Shown: one piece after another, positions 1-9,318 of the stretch | Numbering within the stretch: the stretch's first letter is position 1 | Layout: every line of letters begins with the position of its first letter | Assembly: GCA_017512805.1 (NCBI GenBank) | Contig: JAFWES010000079.1 | Span: forward strand, 1 to 35,115 | DNA length: 35,115 bases | Reading direction: 5' to 3' | Source: Clostridia bacterium | GTDB taxonomy: Bacteria; Bacillota; Clostridia; Christensenellales; Aristaeellaceae | Notes under the pieces: generated by a model | Seen by the model: the letters and a program-made list of their open reading frames with translations, nothing else | What the model was told of the DNA's origin: nothing | Database searches by the model: none | Program-made: the position numbers and the translations under genes

Positions 1-3000
1 ACCGGCAACACCAAGGATGGCACGGTCACGACCCTGACCAATACCTACTCCGTGGAGAAGACCGAAGCCACCGTGCGGAAGGTCTGGGACGACGACAACG
101 ATGCCGACGGCAAGCGGCCGGCGAGCCTGACGGTCACGCTGAGCAACGGCGAGAGCGTCACGCTGAACAAGGCCAACGGCTGGATGGCGACGGTGAAGGA
201 TCTGCCGAAGTTCGAGAACGGTGAAGAGATCGCGTACACCTGGACGGAGCCCACGCTGCCCGAAGGGTACAAGCTGACCAGCACCGCGAAGAACGGTACG
301 GTCACCACCCTGACGAACAGCTATACGCCTGAGAAGACCGAAGCGAGCGTGAAGAAGGTCTGGAACGACGAGAACAACGCAGCCGGCAAGCGGCCGGCGA
401 GCCTGACGGTCACGCTGAGCAACGGCGAGCGTGTCACGCTGAACGAGTCTAACGGCTGGACGGCGAAGGTAGAGAACCTGCCGAAGTACGAGAACGGCAA
501 GGAGATCGCTTACACCTGGACCGAAGACAAGCTGCCCGAAGGGTATGAGCTGACCGGCAACACCAAGGATGGCACGGTCACGACCCTGACCAATACCTAC
601 TCCGTGGAGAAGACCGAAGCCACCGTGCGGAAGGTCTGGGACGACGACAACAATGCCGATGGCAAGCGGCCGGCAAGCCTGACGGTCACGCTGAGCAACG
701 GCACGACCGTGACGCTGAACGAGGCCAACGGCTGGATGGCGACGGTGAAGGATCTGCCGAAGTTCGAGAACGGCGAAGAGATCGCGTACACCTGGACGGA
801 AGCGACGCTGCCCGAAGGGTACACGCTGACCTCCACCACGAAGGAAGGCACGATTACCACCCTGACCAACACGCACACGCCCGAAACGACGGAAGCGACC
901 GTGCGGAAGGTCTGGGAAGACAACAACAACGCGGCCGGGAAGCGGCCGGAGAGCCTGACGGTTGTGCTGAGCAACGGTGACGCGGTCACCCTGAACGAAG
1001 CCAACGGCTGGACGGCGACGGTGAAGGATCTGCCGAAGTATCGGAACGGAAACGAAATCGTATACACCTGGAAGGAGGGCCGGATGCCCGAAGGGTACAC
1101 GATGACGTCCAACACGACGGAAGGCACGATCACAACCATTACCAACAGCATGCAGGCCGGCAACCTGCGGGTGGAGAAGACCTTCATTGTGAGGGACGCC
1201 AGCGGCAACGCCATCTACAGCCCGACGCAGAGAGTGGACAAGATGGATGCCAACGCGAAGTCCCAGTTCAACGGACTGCAGCTGACCATCTACGGGCCCG
1301 GCGGATTCGAAGAGAATCTGACCTACGCGCAGCTGCCCTACGAGGCAAGGAATGTGGTACCCGGCCGGTACATCGTGGTCGAAAAGAACGCGGTGGGCCT
1401 GCTGACGGGCTACACCATGGAAGTGGGCAGCAGCACCATGGCCGCCTCCGGCGACGTGCTGGATCAGGAATGGGTCACCATTACACTGACCAACGTCTAC
1501 ACCGCCGACACGGGCAGCCTGGAAATCATCAAGGATTGGAGCTTCGACCCGGCGCTGACCGACGAAGAACTGATCGCCAAGATGAACGAGCTGACCTTCA
1601 CGATTGAAGGGCCGAGCTTCGAAGAACCGATGACCGTGACCTACAGCGAGTTCACGAACGGACGGTATCTGCTGAGCGACCTGATGCCCGGCACCTACAC
1701 CGTGACCGAAACCAACGCGGAGGGCCTGTTCGCCGAAACCTATGTATGGACCGGTGGCACGACCACCGCGACGGCGGAAGTGGCGGCGAACGGCACGGGC
1801 AGGGCGAACCTGCGGAACACGTACGCGAAGGAGGCGGGCAGCATCACGCTGACCAAGACCTGGAGCGAGAACGTGGCGGATCTGGAGGAACTGAACGACC
1901 TGATCTTCCTGATCACGGGCGTGACCGATCCCAGCTTCCGGCAGATTGTGACCTACGCGGAATTCACGGGCGGCGCCTACACGATGACGGTACCGGTTGG
2001 CACCTACAACGTGAAGGAAATCAACCATAACACGATCCTGAACGACTACACCTGGGAGAGCGGCACCGCTGCTGTCAGCGGCATTGAAGTCACGGCGAAC
2101 GCGGAAGCGACGGCGGCCTTCGAGAACAACTACAAGGAGAATGAAGGACAGCTGGTCATCATCAAGAGCTTCATCGGGATCGACAACCCGGACGAAGTGG
2201 CGGGTGATATAAGCAGCCTGAGCTTCACCATTGAAGGACCGAGCTTCGAAGCGCCGATGACCGTGAGCTACGGCGAATTCGTGAACGGACGGTACACGCT
2301 GAGCGACCTGTTGCCCGGCACCTACACCGTCACCGAAAAGAACGCGGAAGGCCTGCTGACCAGATGGAACTACACCTTCGACGCGGCTTCCAGCGCCACC
2401 GACGGATACGCATACGTGACGGAGGAATCCGGTAACGGCATGCCGGCGGTGATCCGACTGATCAACAAGTATGACCGGGAGGATGACGAGAAGGGCGGCC
2501 TGCGGATTCGCAAGACCATCAACGGCGGCGATAACGTAGACTTCAGCAACCTGACCTTCCAGATCCTGGGCCCGAACGGGTACGAGGAGACGGTGACCTA
2601 CGCGCAGTTCACCAACGGCGTCCTGACCCGCACGGGTCTGGAGCCCGGCACCTACACCGTATACGAGACCAACGCGGCGGGAATCTCCATGCAGCTGACG
2701 CTGCTGGGATCCTCCGTGACGGCGGTCCGGGCGGCGGTGGCGGCCGGACAGACGACGGAGGCGAACCTGATCAACGACTATGATCAGCCGCTGACCAGCG
2801 TCGTGGTCATGAAGGTCTGGGAAGACATGGACAACCTGGATGGCACGAGGCCCGGATCCATCACGATGCGGCTGAACAACGGGATGTTCGTGGTCCTGAG
2901 CGACGCCAACAACTGGATGGCGCAGATCACCGACCTGCCCCTGTACAACGGGAACGGCACGGTGGCGCAGTACAGCTGGACAGAAGAGGCCGTGGAAGGA

Positions 3001-3459
3001 TACACGATGACCGGGGTGCGGACGCTGGGCAACACGACGGTATTCACGAACACGCACGTACCGCAGGTGACCAGGACGTCGGTGACCAAGATCTGGGACG
3101 ACAACAACAACGAGGCGAACCTGCGGCCGGCAACCCTGAGGGTGCGGCTGAGCAACGGACAGACGTACACGCTGAGCGACGCGAACAACTGGACGGTGAC
3201 GGTGGAGAACCTGCCGGTAACCTACGCGGGCGTGCCGGTGACGTACACATGGACGGAGCAGACGGTACTGGGGTACACTTCCGAGGTACGGGTGGTGGAC
3301 GATGTCACGATCTTCACGAACCATTACCGCGTGATTACGCCGCCGTCGCCGCCGTACAACCCGGGTAAGCCGAGAACACCGGTGTATGTGTTCGAGGAAT
3401 ATCCGACGCCGCTGGGAATCGAAGTCATGATCAACCATGTCGGCGACTGCTTCGAATAA
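1..3459 (+). CDS. Giant secreted Cna-B-repeat surface protein, 5' end outside the window
   Basis: The frame is open from base 1, so this is the C-terminal 1152 residues of a longer protein; the GTG at 52 is internal. It is a string of about eleven beta-sandwich domains. After a fragment, four 92-residue Cna-B units run from residue 19 to 386, then five divergent domains start near residues 384, 501, 610, 712 and 829, and two more Cna-B domains start near 931 and 1022. Nearly every domain keeps the intramolecular isopeptide triad: Lys in the first strand (RKVW, IIKDW), Glu in the middle (TWTE, VTETN) and Asn in the last strand (TNTY, INDY). Such domains form rigid, protease-resistant stalks in adhesins and pilins. 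The tail (residues about 1112-1152) is Pro-rich and ends TPLGIEVMINHVGDCFE, with no LPXTG motif, hydrophobic segment or basic end, so anchoring is unexplained. The family call is firm; the ligand is unknown. Confidence 0.9.
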   Translation, partial: TGNTKDGTVTTLTNTYSVEKTEATVRKVWDDDNDADGKRPASLTVTLSNGESVTLNKANGWMATVKDLPKFENGEEIAYTWTEPTLPEGYKLTSTAKNGTVTTLTNSYTPEKTEASVKKVWNDENNAAGKRPASLTVTLSNGERVTLNESNGWTAKVENLPKYENGKEIAYTWTEDKLPEGYELTGNTKDGTVTTLTNTYSVEKTEATVRKVWDDDNNADGKRPASLTVTLSNGTTVTLNEANGWMATVKDLPKFENGEEIAYTWTEATLPEGYTLTSTTKEGTITTLTNTHTPETTEATVRKVWEDNNNAAGKRPESLTVVLSNGDAVTLNEANGWTATVKDLPKYRNGNEIVYTWKEGRMPEGYTMTSNTTEGTITTITNSMQAGNLRVEKTFIVRDASGNAIYSPTQRVDKMDANAKSQFNGLQLTIYGPGGFEENLTYAQLPYEARNVVPGRYIVVEKNAVGLLTGYTMEVGSSTMAASGDVLDQEWVTITLTNVYTADTGSLEIIKDWSFDPALTDEELIAKMNELTFTIEGPSFEEPMTVTYSEFTNGRYLLSDLMPGTYTVTETNAEGLFAETYVWTGGTTTATAEVAANGTGRANLRNTYAKEAGSITLTKTWSENVADLEELNDLIFLITGVTDPSFRQIVTYAEFTGGAYTMTVPVGTYNVKEINHNTILNDYTWESGTAAVSGIEVTANAEATAAFENNYKENEGQLVIIKSFIGIDNPDEVAGDISSLSFTIEGPSFEAPMTVSYGEFVNGRYTLSDLLPGTYTVTEKNAEGLLTRWNYTFDAASSATDGYAYVTEESGNGMPAVIRLINKYDREDDEKGGLRIRKTINGGDNVDFSNLTFQILGPNGYEETVTYAQFTNGVLTRTGLEPGTYTVYETNAAGISMQLTLLGSSVTAVRAAVAAGQTTEANLINDYDQPLTSVVVMKVWEDMDNLDGTRPGSITMRLNNGMFVVLSDANNWMAQITDLPLYNGNGTVAQYSWTEEAVEGYTMTGVRTLGNTTVFTNTHVPQVTRTSVTKIWDDNNNEANLRPATLRVRLSNGQTYTLSDANNWTVTVENLPVTYAGVPVTYTWTEQTVLGYTSEVRVVDDVTIFTNHYRVITPPSPPYNPGKPRTPVYVFEEYPTPLGIEVMINHVGDCFE
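55..1158 (+). repeat. Four tandem 276-bp Cna-B domain repeats
   Basis: Units begin at 55, 331, 607 and 883, a period of exactly 276 bp (92 codons). Bases 1-99 are identical to 553-651, an offset of two units, so units 1 and 3 resemble each other more than they resemble their neighbours. This suggests duplication or gene conversion of a two-domain block. A preceding unit continues off the left edge. Confidence 0.93.
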
Positions 3460-3481
3460 TGATTCAAAGCCAGGAAACAGG

Positions 3482-3514
3482 CCCCGGAGGGGCGGGAGAC
3501 CGCCCCTCCCGGGG
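3482..3514 (+). terminator. GC-rich hairpin between the surface protein and the substrate-binding protein
   Basis: CCCCGGAGGGGCGG pairs with CCGCCCCTCCCGGGG around a GAGA loop, with one bulged G. No T-run follows, so it may be a weak terminator, a processing site or an mRNA-stabilising stem rather than a classical intrinsic terminator. Confidence 0.45.
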
Positions 3515-3603
3515 ATCCCCTTCGGCCCCCGGTTTGGGGGGAGCCTTCGAACCCGCAAGGGGGAAGGAACACGAAGGTTACGTAAGAAAGGAGATACGAA
3601 CCC

Positions 3604-6132
3604 ATGTTTAAGAAGTATCTGGCTCTTCTGCTGGCGATGATGATGGTGATCTCCGCGGTGCCCTTCGGGGCGATGGCGGAAGAAGCGGACGCCACAGAAG
3701 AAACCGAAGAAGAACTGATGGAAATCGAGTATCCGGATGAGCTGATCGTGGGGCATACCACCATCACGAAGGGGGACTTCTTCACGGAGATGTTCGGCAA
3801 CGACACGGCCGACATCGACGTGCGGGCCCTGATCCACGGATACAACCTGGTGAACTGGGACCAGAACCAGGGGGTCTACCTGATCGACGAAAGCGTTGTG
3901 GAAAACGTGATGATCATGGAAGACGACCTGGGGGACAAAACCTACTATCTGGCGCTGTACGACGACCTGTACTACAGTGACGGGACGCCGATTACGGCCT
4001 GGGACTACGCGTTCTCGATCCTGCTGATGATGAGCAAGGAGATCGAGCAGATCGGCGGGAAGATCTACCGCAGCGAGCACATCATGGGCTCTCACGAGTA
4101 CCTGACGGGGGAGCTGCCGTACCTGTCGGGGGTGGGCGTGATTGACGATCATCTGCTGGCCATCACCCTGGATCACAACTTTCTGCCTTATTTCTTCGAG
4201 ACCGGCCTGCTGCTGACCGTGCCGTATCCCATCAGCGTGATCGCGCCCGGATGCAAGGTATACGCGGGACAGGCGGAGGACATCGGGGGCGGATACGGGT
4301 TCGGCATCCGCATCGGAAACGAGGACGAAAGCATCGAAGGGCCGATTTACACGGCGGACCTGCTGCGGGAGACGATTCTGGATCCCAATGTGGGATACAA
4401 CAGCCATCCCTCGGTGGTCAGCGGGCCTTACCGCCTGGTGGACTGGGACGGGACGACCGGATGGTTCGAGATCAACGAATATTACAAGGGCGCCTGGGTG
4501 TACAACACGCTGCCGGAGGACTTCAGCTTCGACATCAAGGATCTGGCGGGGACGGGTAGCGGCCATCTGGCCAACGACAGCCACAGCGGGCCGAACATTT
4601 TCATGGTGGAACGGGAACCCCTGGCGGACGGGACGGAAAACCCGATGTACCTGGTGAAGCCCACGATCAACAAGATCTGCTTCACGCTGGCGGATAACGA
4701 CACGCTGGCGGAGGACATGAACGACGGGAAGCTGCACCTGGTGAACAAGGTGACCTACGCGCCGACGATTATGTCCCTGATGGGGATCGAAACGGATCTG
4801 ACCCCTGTGGACGACGAGGCGGGCCCGGCGGAGGAGACCGCGGAAGCCGCGGAAGAAGCGGACGGCGAGGAGCCGACCGAGGAAACGGAAGAGGACGATC
4901 CCTTTGCGGACGAGGACGAGGAGGATGATCCCTTCGCGGACGAGGACGACGGGGAGTACGCCACCGCGGCCGGCGAGGAAGAAGAGGAGGGCAGCGGTTC
5001 CTCCACCGAAACCGGAGCCACGGCCAGCGGGCTGCAGTTCGAGGCCTATCCCCGGATCGGGCTGAGCTTCTTCACCTTCACGTACGAGAATCCCACGGTG
5101 CACGACAAGGAAGTGCGGCAGGCGCTGGCCTGGTGCATGGACCGGCATCAGCTGACCTTCGACTACACGGCGGGGTACGGCATCCCGGTGAACGGATACT
5201 ACGGCATCGAGCAGTGGGAGTACCTGATCTGCACGCATCAGCTGGCCTATCCGATCAACTTTGACAACGATGTGGTGCTGACGCCGGAAGAGGTGGAGGA
5301 ACGGGCCAAGCACAAGAACCGCTACGCCCAGACCCAGGAAGAATACGACCAGATGGTGGCGGCCTGGGAGATGCTGAATCTGGACAACCTGGTGGATTAC
5401 AACGTATACGACATGGAGAACGATCCGGGCCGGACCGAGAAGATCGGGATCGACAAGGCCCGGGCGCTGCTCAACGACGCCAAGTGGACGCTGAACCGGG
5501 ACGGCGGAGAGTACCGGCAGGGCGTGGACGACGTCCGCTGCAAGGAGATCGACGGGGAACTGGTGGCGCTGGACCTGACGATGATGTATCCGAGAGGGAA
5601 CCACATCGTGGACACGCTGCAGGAAAACTGGCTGGATAACCTGGCGGAGGTGGGTATCCGGGTCACGCTGGTGCCCGAGGACATGGAGGAGCTGCTGAAG
5701 AGCTACTACCGGGAGAAGGAACGGACGACGGATATCATCTATCTGGCGACCAACTTCCACGTGATCGTGGATCCCAGCATCACCTATTCCACCGATCCCA
5801 CGCCGGATCACCAGATCTGGAACAACACCTATTCGGACGACGAGGATTTGTGGTTCCGGGCGGTGAACATGCGCCAGACGCATCCGGAGGACATTTACGA
5901 CTACGTCAGCAAGTGGATCAGCTTCCAGGAACGGTATAACGAGGTGCTGCCGACGATACCGCTGTACGGGAATATCTACTACGACTTCTGGACCGGGCAG
6001 CTGCAGAACTATCATATTACGGCGCACGTGACCTGGAGCCAGGCCATCCTGCAGAGTTACTTCGGCGAGGCGCCGGAGGCGACGGAAGCGGAGGAAGGCG
6101 AAGGGGATCCGGAGGACGACAATCTCTTCTGA
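3604..6132 (+). CDS. Secreted family-5 solute-binding protein with an acidic insertion
   Basis: This 842-residue protein starts at an ATG 10 bases after AGAAAGGAG. It has a Sec signal peptide (MFKKYLALLLAMMMVISAVP, cleavage near AMA|EE). The mature part matches SBP_bac_5 (oligopeptide/nickel) binding proteins: the early YDDLYYSDGTPITAWDYAFS segment, and the central HDKEVRQALAWCMDR segment typical of DppA/OppA proteins. Two features are odd. There is no lipobox cysteine, although Gram-positive binding proteins are normally lipoproteins. Residues about 403-475 are a Glu/Asp-rich low-complexity insertion containing DPFADEDEE followed by DPFADEDDG, and the C-terminus is acidic too. No permease or ATPase of an Opp/Dpp transporter lies nearby; the MacAB-like genes downstream belong to another class and follow a strong terminator. 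The ligand cannot be inferred. Confidence 0.82.
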   Translation: MFKKYLALLLAMMMVISAVPFGAMAEEADATEETEEELMEIEYPDELIVGHTTITKGDFFTEMFGNDTADIDVRALIHGYNLVNWDQNQGVYLIDESVVENVMIMEDDLGDKTYYLALYDDLYYSDGTPITAWDYAFSILLMMSKEIEQIGGKIYRSEHIMGSHEYLTGELPYLSGVGVIDDHLLAITLDHNFLPYFFETGLLLTVPYPISVIAPGCKVYAGQAEDIGGGYGFGIRIGNEDESIEGPIYTADLLRETILDPNVGYNSHPSVVSGPYRLVDWDGTTGWFEINEYYKGAWVYNTLPEDFSFDIKDLAGTGSGHLANDSHSGPNIFMVEREPLADGTENPMYLVKPTINKICFTLADNDTLAEDMNDGKLHLVNKVTYAPTIMSLMGIETDLTPVDDEAGPAEETAEAAEEADGEEPTEETEEDDPFADEDEEDDPFADEDDGEYATAAGEEEEEGSGSSTETGATASGLQFEAYPRIGLSFFTFTYENPTVHDKEVRQALAWCMDRHQLTFDYTAGYGIPVNGYYGIEQWEYLICTHQLAYPINFDNDVVLTPEEVEERAKHKNRYAQTQEEYDQMVAAWEMLNLDNLVDYNVYDMENDPGRTEKIGIDKARALLNDAKWTLNRDGGEYRQGVDDVRCKEIDGELVALDLTMMYPRGNHIVDTLQENWLDNLAEVGIRVTLVPEDMEELLKSYYREKERTTDIIYLATNFHVIVDPSITYSTDPTPDHQIWNNTYSDDEDLWFRAVNMRQTHPEDIYDYVSKWISFQERYNEVLPTIPLYGNIYYDFWTGQLQNYHITAHVTWSQAILQSYFGEAPEATEAEEGEGDPEDDNLF

Positions 6133-6148
6133 TTCATACAAAAAACAG

Positions 6149-6176
6149 CGGCGGGGTTTTCCCCGCCGTTTTTTTT
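6149..6176 (+). terminator. Intrinsic terminator after the solute-binding protein
   Basis: CGGCGGGG, a TTTT loop and CCCCGCCG form a perfect 8-bp stem followed by eight T residues, 16 bases after the stop codon. Confidence 0.95.
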
Positions 6177-6246
6177 CTGTTTTCACCAGATCATCACGAA
6201 AAGACGGATGTCAGTTCATAAAGGGATGATAGGATGAGGGGGTAAG

Positions 6247-7332
6247 ATGGATGAAAGGACGGCAGAACCAATGGCAAAGGACACGAAGAAGGGATCGGGA
6301 CGGAAGCGGAAGCGGATCGTCCGGCGGATCATCGGGATCCTGGCGCTGATCCTGATTCTGGGAGGCGCGGGGTTCTATGCCTGGGCGAAGATGCGGGATA
6401 CCTATACGGTGACTTATGACGCGTATACCGCCACCACCGGGACCATTTCCAACTCCCTGAGCTTTTCTGGGAGCCTGGCGCTGAAGGACAGCAAGACCTA
6501 TACGGCGTCCTCGGGCGGGACGGTGCGGAATGTGTACGTGCAGGCGGGGGACAGCGTGAAGAAGGGGGACCGGCTGGTCCGGCTGAGCAACGGAAGCATC
6601 AGCACGGCGGACTTCGACGCCACGGTGAACCAGGTCAGCGTGGAGACGGGGGACGAGGTGGCCGCCGGGGACAGCCTGGTGCAGATCGCGGACTTTACCC
6701 ATATGCAGGTGTCCTTCCGGGTGGACGAATACGACATCAACGATGTGGCGGTGGGGGACGCCTGCACGGTGACGGCGACGGCCACAGAGAAGGCCTTTAC
6801 CTCGGCCATCGACAGCATCAACTATATTTCCTCCTCCACGGGGAACGTGGCCTACTATACGGCGGTGGCCAATGTGGAGGCCGACGGGCAGGTCTATCCG
6901 GGCATGCAGGTGACGGTGACCATTCCCCAGGAGGAAGCGAAGGACGTGGTGATCCTCAAGGCGGACGCGCTGAGCTTTTCGCTGGAGAACCAGGCGTTCG
7001 TCTATAAAATGCAGGCGGATCAGAGCCTGACAGAAGTGGAAGTGGAGGTCGGGGTCAGCAACGGGAACTACGTGGAGATCAAGTCCGGGCTGGCCAGCGG
7101 GGAAACCGTGTATGTGGAGAGCAAGGTGGAGGAAAACACCCTGGCATCCATGTTCTCCAGCATGTTCGGGCAGCAGCGGTTTAACCAGCAGGGCGGCCGG
7201 GGCAGCCGGGACAACAGCGATCGGCAGTGGAACCGGGACGGGAGCGGCAGCGGAACCGGGGCGGCTCCCCAGATGCCCTCCGGCGGCAGCGGCGGCAGCG
7301 GCGGCTCGGGCGGGAACGGCGGTGGACGCTGA
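6247..7332 (+). CDS. MacA-like membrane fusion (HlyD family) adaptor
   Basis: The protein has 361 residues. The ATG at 6247 is preferred because GAGGGGG lies 5 bases upstream; a second ATG at 6271 has no ribosome binding site. A basic N-terminus (KRKRIVRR) precedes one membrane helix at about residues 28-47. The extracytoplasmic part has two half-lipoyl motifs (VQAGDSVKKGDRL and VETGDEVAAGDSL) joined by a short linker, then beta-barrel and membrane-proximal domains. The long alpha-helical hairpin of Gram-negative MacA is absent, as expected where there is no outer-membrane channel to meet. The last 50 or so residues are Gly/Ser-rich and low complexity. The gene is followed with 1 base between by the ATPase gene, so it is the adaptor of a MacAB-like ABC exporter; the substrate is unknown. 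Confidence 0.87.
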   Translation: MDERTAEPMAKDTKKGSGRKRKRIVRRIIGILALILILGGAGFYAWAKMRDTYTVTYDAYTATTGTISNSLSFSGSLALKDSKTYTASSGGTVRNVYVQAGDSVKKGDRLVRLSNGSISTADFDATVNQVSVETGDEVAAGDSLVQIADFTHMQVSFRVDEYDINDVAVGDACTVTATATEKAFTSAIDSINYISSSTGNVAYYTAVANVEADGQVYPGMQVTVTIPQEEAKDVVILKADALSFSLENQAFVYKMQADQSLTEVEVEVGVSNGNYVEIKSGLASGETVYVESKVEENTLASMFSSMFGQQRFNQQGGRGSRDNSDRQWNRDGSGSGTGAAPQMPSGGSGGSGGSGGNGGGR

Positions 7333-7333
7333 G

Positions 7334-8044
7334 ATGGAACGGGACACGGCGGAAAAGGTCTTTTTCCGGATGCGGGACATCAACAAGTTTTACCGCATGG
7401 GGGATGAAGACATGCAGGTGCTCCGGGACGTGAACCTGGAGATCACCGAGGGGGAATACCTGTCGGTGCTGGGGCCCAGCGGCAGCGGCAAGAGCACCCT
7501 GATGAACATTATCGGATGCCTGGATACGGCCACCAGCGGCGAATACGTGCTGCGGGGGAACCGGATCGAGGATCTGACGGAGCCGGAGCTGGCGGATATC
7601 CGCAGCCGGGATGTGGGCTTCGTCTTTCAGAACAGCCAGCTGCTGCCCCGGCTGGACGCACTGCGGAACGTGGAGCTACCGCTGATTTACGCAGGGGTCT
7701 CCGGGCGGGAGCGGACCCGGCGGGCAAGGGAGATGCTGGAGCGGGTCGGGCTGAGCGACCGGATGGGGCATTATCCCAACCAGCTTTCCGGCGGACAGCA
7801 GCAGCGGGTGGCCATCGCCCGGGCGCTGGTGACGCATCCGGGGATCCTGCTGGCGGACGAGCCCACCGGGGCGCTGGACCAGAAGACGGGGAAGCAGATC
7901 ATGCAGCTTTTCCGGGAATTGAACGAAGAGGGGCATACCATCATCATGATCACCCATGACCTACATATCGCGCAGAACGCGAAGCGGGTGGTGCACATCA
8001 TCGACGGGATGCTGACGGAAGGAGGCGGGACGGAAGATGCTTAA
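7334..8044 (+). CDS. MacB/LolD-type ABC transporter ATPase
   Basis: The protein has 236 residues. The ATG at 7334 lies 1 base after the adaptor stop and gives a normal N-terminus; the frame is open further upstream but that part overlaps the adaptor gene. Seen directly: Walker A GPSGSGKST, Q-loop FVFQNSQLL, signature LSGGQQQRVAIARAL, Walker B ILLADEPTGALD and the switch histidine in ITHD. These match the MacB/LolD/MJ0796 subfamily, which powers FtsX-type permeases. The gene overlaps the permease gene by 8 bases, so the two are translationally coupled. It would sit on the cytoplasmic face and drive mechanotransmission rather than a classical transport channel. Confidence 0.95.
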   Translation: MERDTAEKVFFRMRDINKFYRMGDEDMQVLRDVNLEITEGEYLSVLGPSGSGKSTLMNIIGCLDTATSGEYVLRGNRIEDLTEPELADIRSRDVGFVFQNSQLLPRLDALRNVELPLIYAGVSGRERTRRAREMLERVGLSDRMGHYPNQLSGGQQQRVAIARALVTHPGILLADEPTGALDQKTGKQIMQLFRELNEEGHTIIMITHDLHIAQNAKRVVHIIDGMLTEGGGTEDA

Positions 8045-9251
8045 AGGAATCCGGGGAACCCTGGTCATGATCGGGGAATGCTTCCGGATGAGCCTGAGCA
8101 ACATCCGGGGCGCGAAGGTACGATCCTTCCTGACGGTGCTGGGGATCCTGATCGGGGTGATGGCGGTGATTGCGCTGATTACCACCGTCAACGGGGTGAC
8201 CGGGTCCATTTCAGACAGCTTTCTGAGCATGGGCGCGGGGACGCTGATGGTGTCGGTCACGGGGAGCGACCTGAAAACCGGCATGACGACGGCGGATCTG
8301 GAGGCGCTGACGCAGCTGGAGGAGGTGGAGGGCATCACCCCCACGGTGAACATCAGCAGCGCCCGGATCAGCCGGGGCGGGAAATACGAAAGCCGGATCT
8401 CCGTCAGCGGGAAGAACGCCTACTACTTCCTGACGAACCCGGAGGTGGTGCTGCGGGGGCGGATGCTCAACATCGTGGATGAGCGGAACATGAGCGCGGT
8501 GTGCCTGATCGACGATGAGATGATCGAGAGCTTTTTCTACGGCGTGGACCCGCTGGGGGAGCGGCTGTATGTGAACGGGATCCCGTTCCTGGTGGTGGGA
8601 ACCTTCTCCGCCGACAGCACGGAGAGCATCGCCTCGATTTTTTCCGGGTCGCCGAATATTCTGATCCCCTATACCACGGCCATGAAGATGAATAACGCCA
8701 GCGATGTGACCAGCTTCACCGTGTACATGGCGGAGGGCGTCACCAGCGATGAAGCCTCCGAGGCGGTGGAAGGGGCGATGGACGCCATGTTCTCCTATGA
8801 GGAGGATACCTTCACCATTACCACCATGGACGCCATCGAGGAAACCATGGAGACCATGACCGGGATGATGACGACGCTGCTGGCGGGAATCGCGTCCATC
8901 GCGCTGCTGGTGGGCGGGATCGGCATTATGAACATGATGCTGACCACGGTGACGGAGCGGACGACCGAGATCGGGCTGAAGAAGGCGCTGGGGGCCAGGC
9001 AGTGGCAGATCCAGCTGCAGTTCCTGATCGAGAGCTTTTTGCTGAGCCTGATCGGAGGGATCGCGGGGATTCTGCTGGGGCTGGGGCTGAGCCTGGCGCT
9101 GAGCAATGTGATGGGGACGTCGTTCCGGGTGAACATGGACGCCATCGCGCTGGGCTTCGGGTTCTCGGCGGCGATCGGGATCGTGTTCGGATGGGCGCCG
9201 GCACGGAAGGCCAGCAGGCTGAATCCCATCGACGCGCTGCGGGCCATGTAA
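8037..9251 (+). CDS. MacB-like ABC transporter permease (MacB_PCD plus FtsX domain)
   Basis: The protein has 404 residues. The N-terminal helix at about residues 29-52 (RSFLTVLGILIGVMAVIALI) is followed by a large extracytoplasmic MacB_PCD domain (residues about 55-275). The C-terminal FtsX region has three helices near residues 280-303, 331-357 and 368-388, with the conserved GGIGIMNMM and ALGARQWQI segments. This is the four-helix topology of MacB without the fused ATPase, which is encoded by the overlapping gene upstream. Homologues export antimicrobial peptides, macrolides or lipoproteins; nothing here identifies the cargo. Confidence 0.94.
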   Translation: MLKGIRGTLVMIGECFRMSLSNIRGAKVRSFLTVLGILIGVMAVIALITTVNGVTGSISDSFLSMGAGTLMVSVTGSDLKTGMTTADLEALTQLEEVEGITPTVNISSARISRGGKYESRISVSGKNAYYFLTNPEVVLRGRMLNIVDERNMSAVCLIDDEMIESFFYGVDPLGERLYVNGIPFLVVGTFSADSTESIASIFSGSPNILIPYTTAMKMNNASDVTSFTVYMAEGVTSDEASEAVEGAMDAMFSYEEDTFTITTMDAIEETMETMTGMMTTLLAGIASIALLVGGIGIMNMMLTTVTERTTEIGLKKALGARQWQIQLQFLIESFLLSLIGGIAGILLGLGLSLALSNVMGTSFRVNMDAIALGFGFSAAIGIVFGWAPARKASRLNPIDALRAM

Positions 9252-9275
9252 GGAAACACCTCCGCGCTGCGCTTG
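9252..9275 (+). repeat. Degenerate fragment of the dispersed inverted-repeat element
   Basis: GGAAACACCTC, immediately after the permease stop, matches 24969-24979 of the full element, and the following bases remain similar (CGCGCTGCGCTT against AGTACTCCGCTT). The match is short, so the assignment is tentative. Confidence 0.4.
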
Positions 9276-9318
9276 CAGGCTTGAGTATTTACGAATCATG
9301 AAAATGGAGGAAAAGAAA

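Noticed and set aside
52-54. GTG as the start of the surface protein gene
   Set aside because: The same reading frame is open through base 1 and encodes the end of a preceding Cna-B unit identical to 553-606, so this codon is internal.
6211-7386. 391-residue minus-strand open frame opposite the first adaptor
   Set aside because: Low-complexity His/Arg/Pro-rich antisense translation of a gene with clear HlyD-family features.
9298-9318. Upstream ATG as the start of the second adaptor
   Set aside because: It lacks a ribosome binding site and adds a charged stretch before the signal peptide, while GGAGG is ideally placed for the ATG at 9319.
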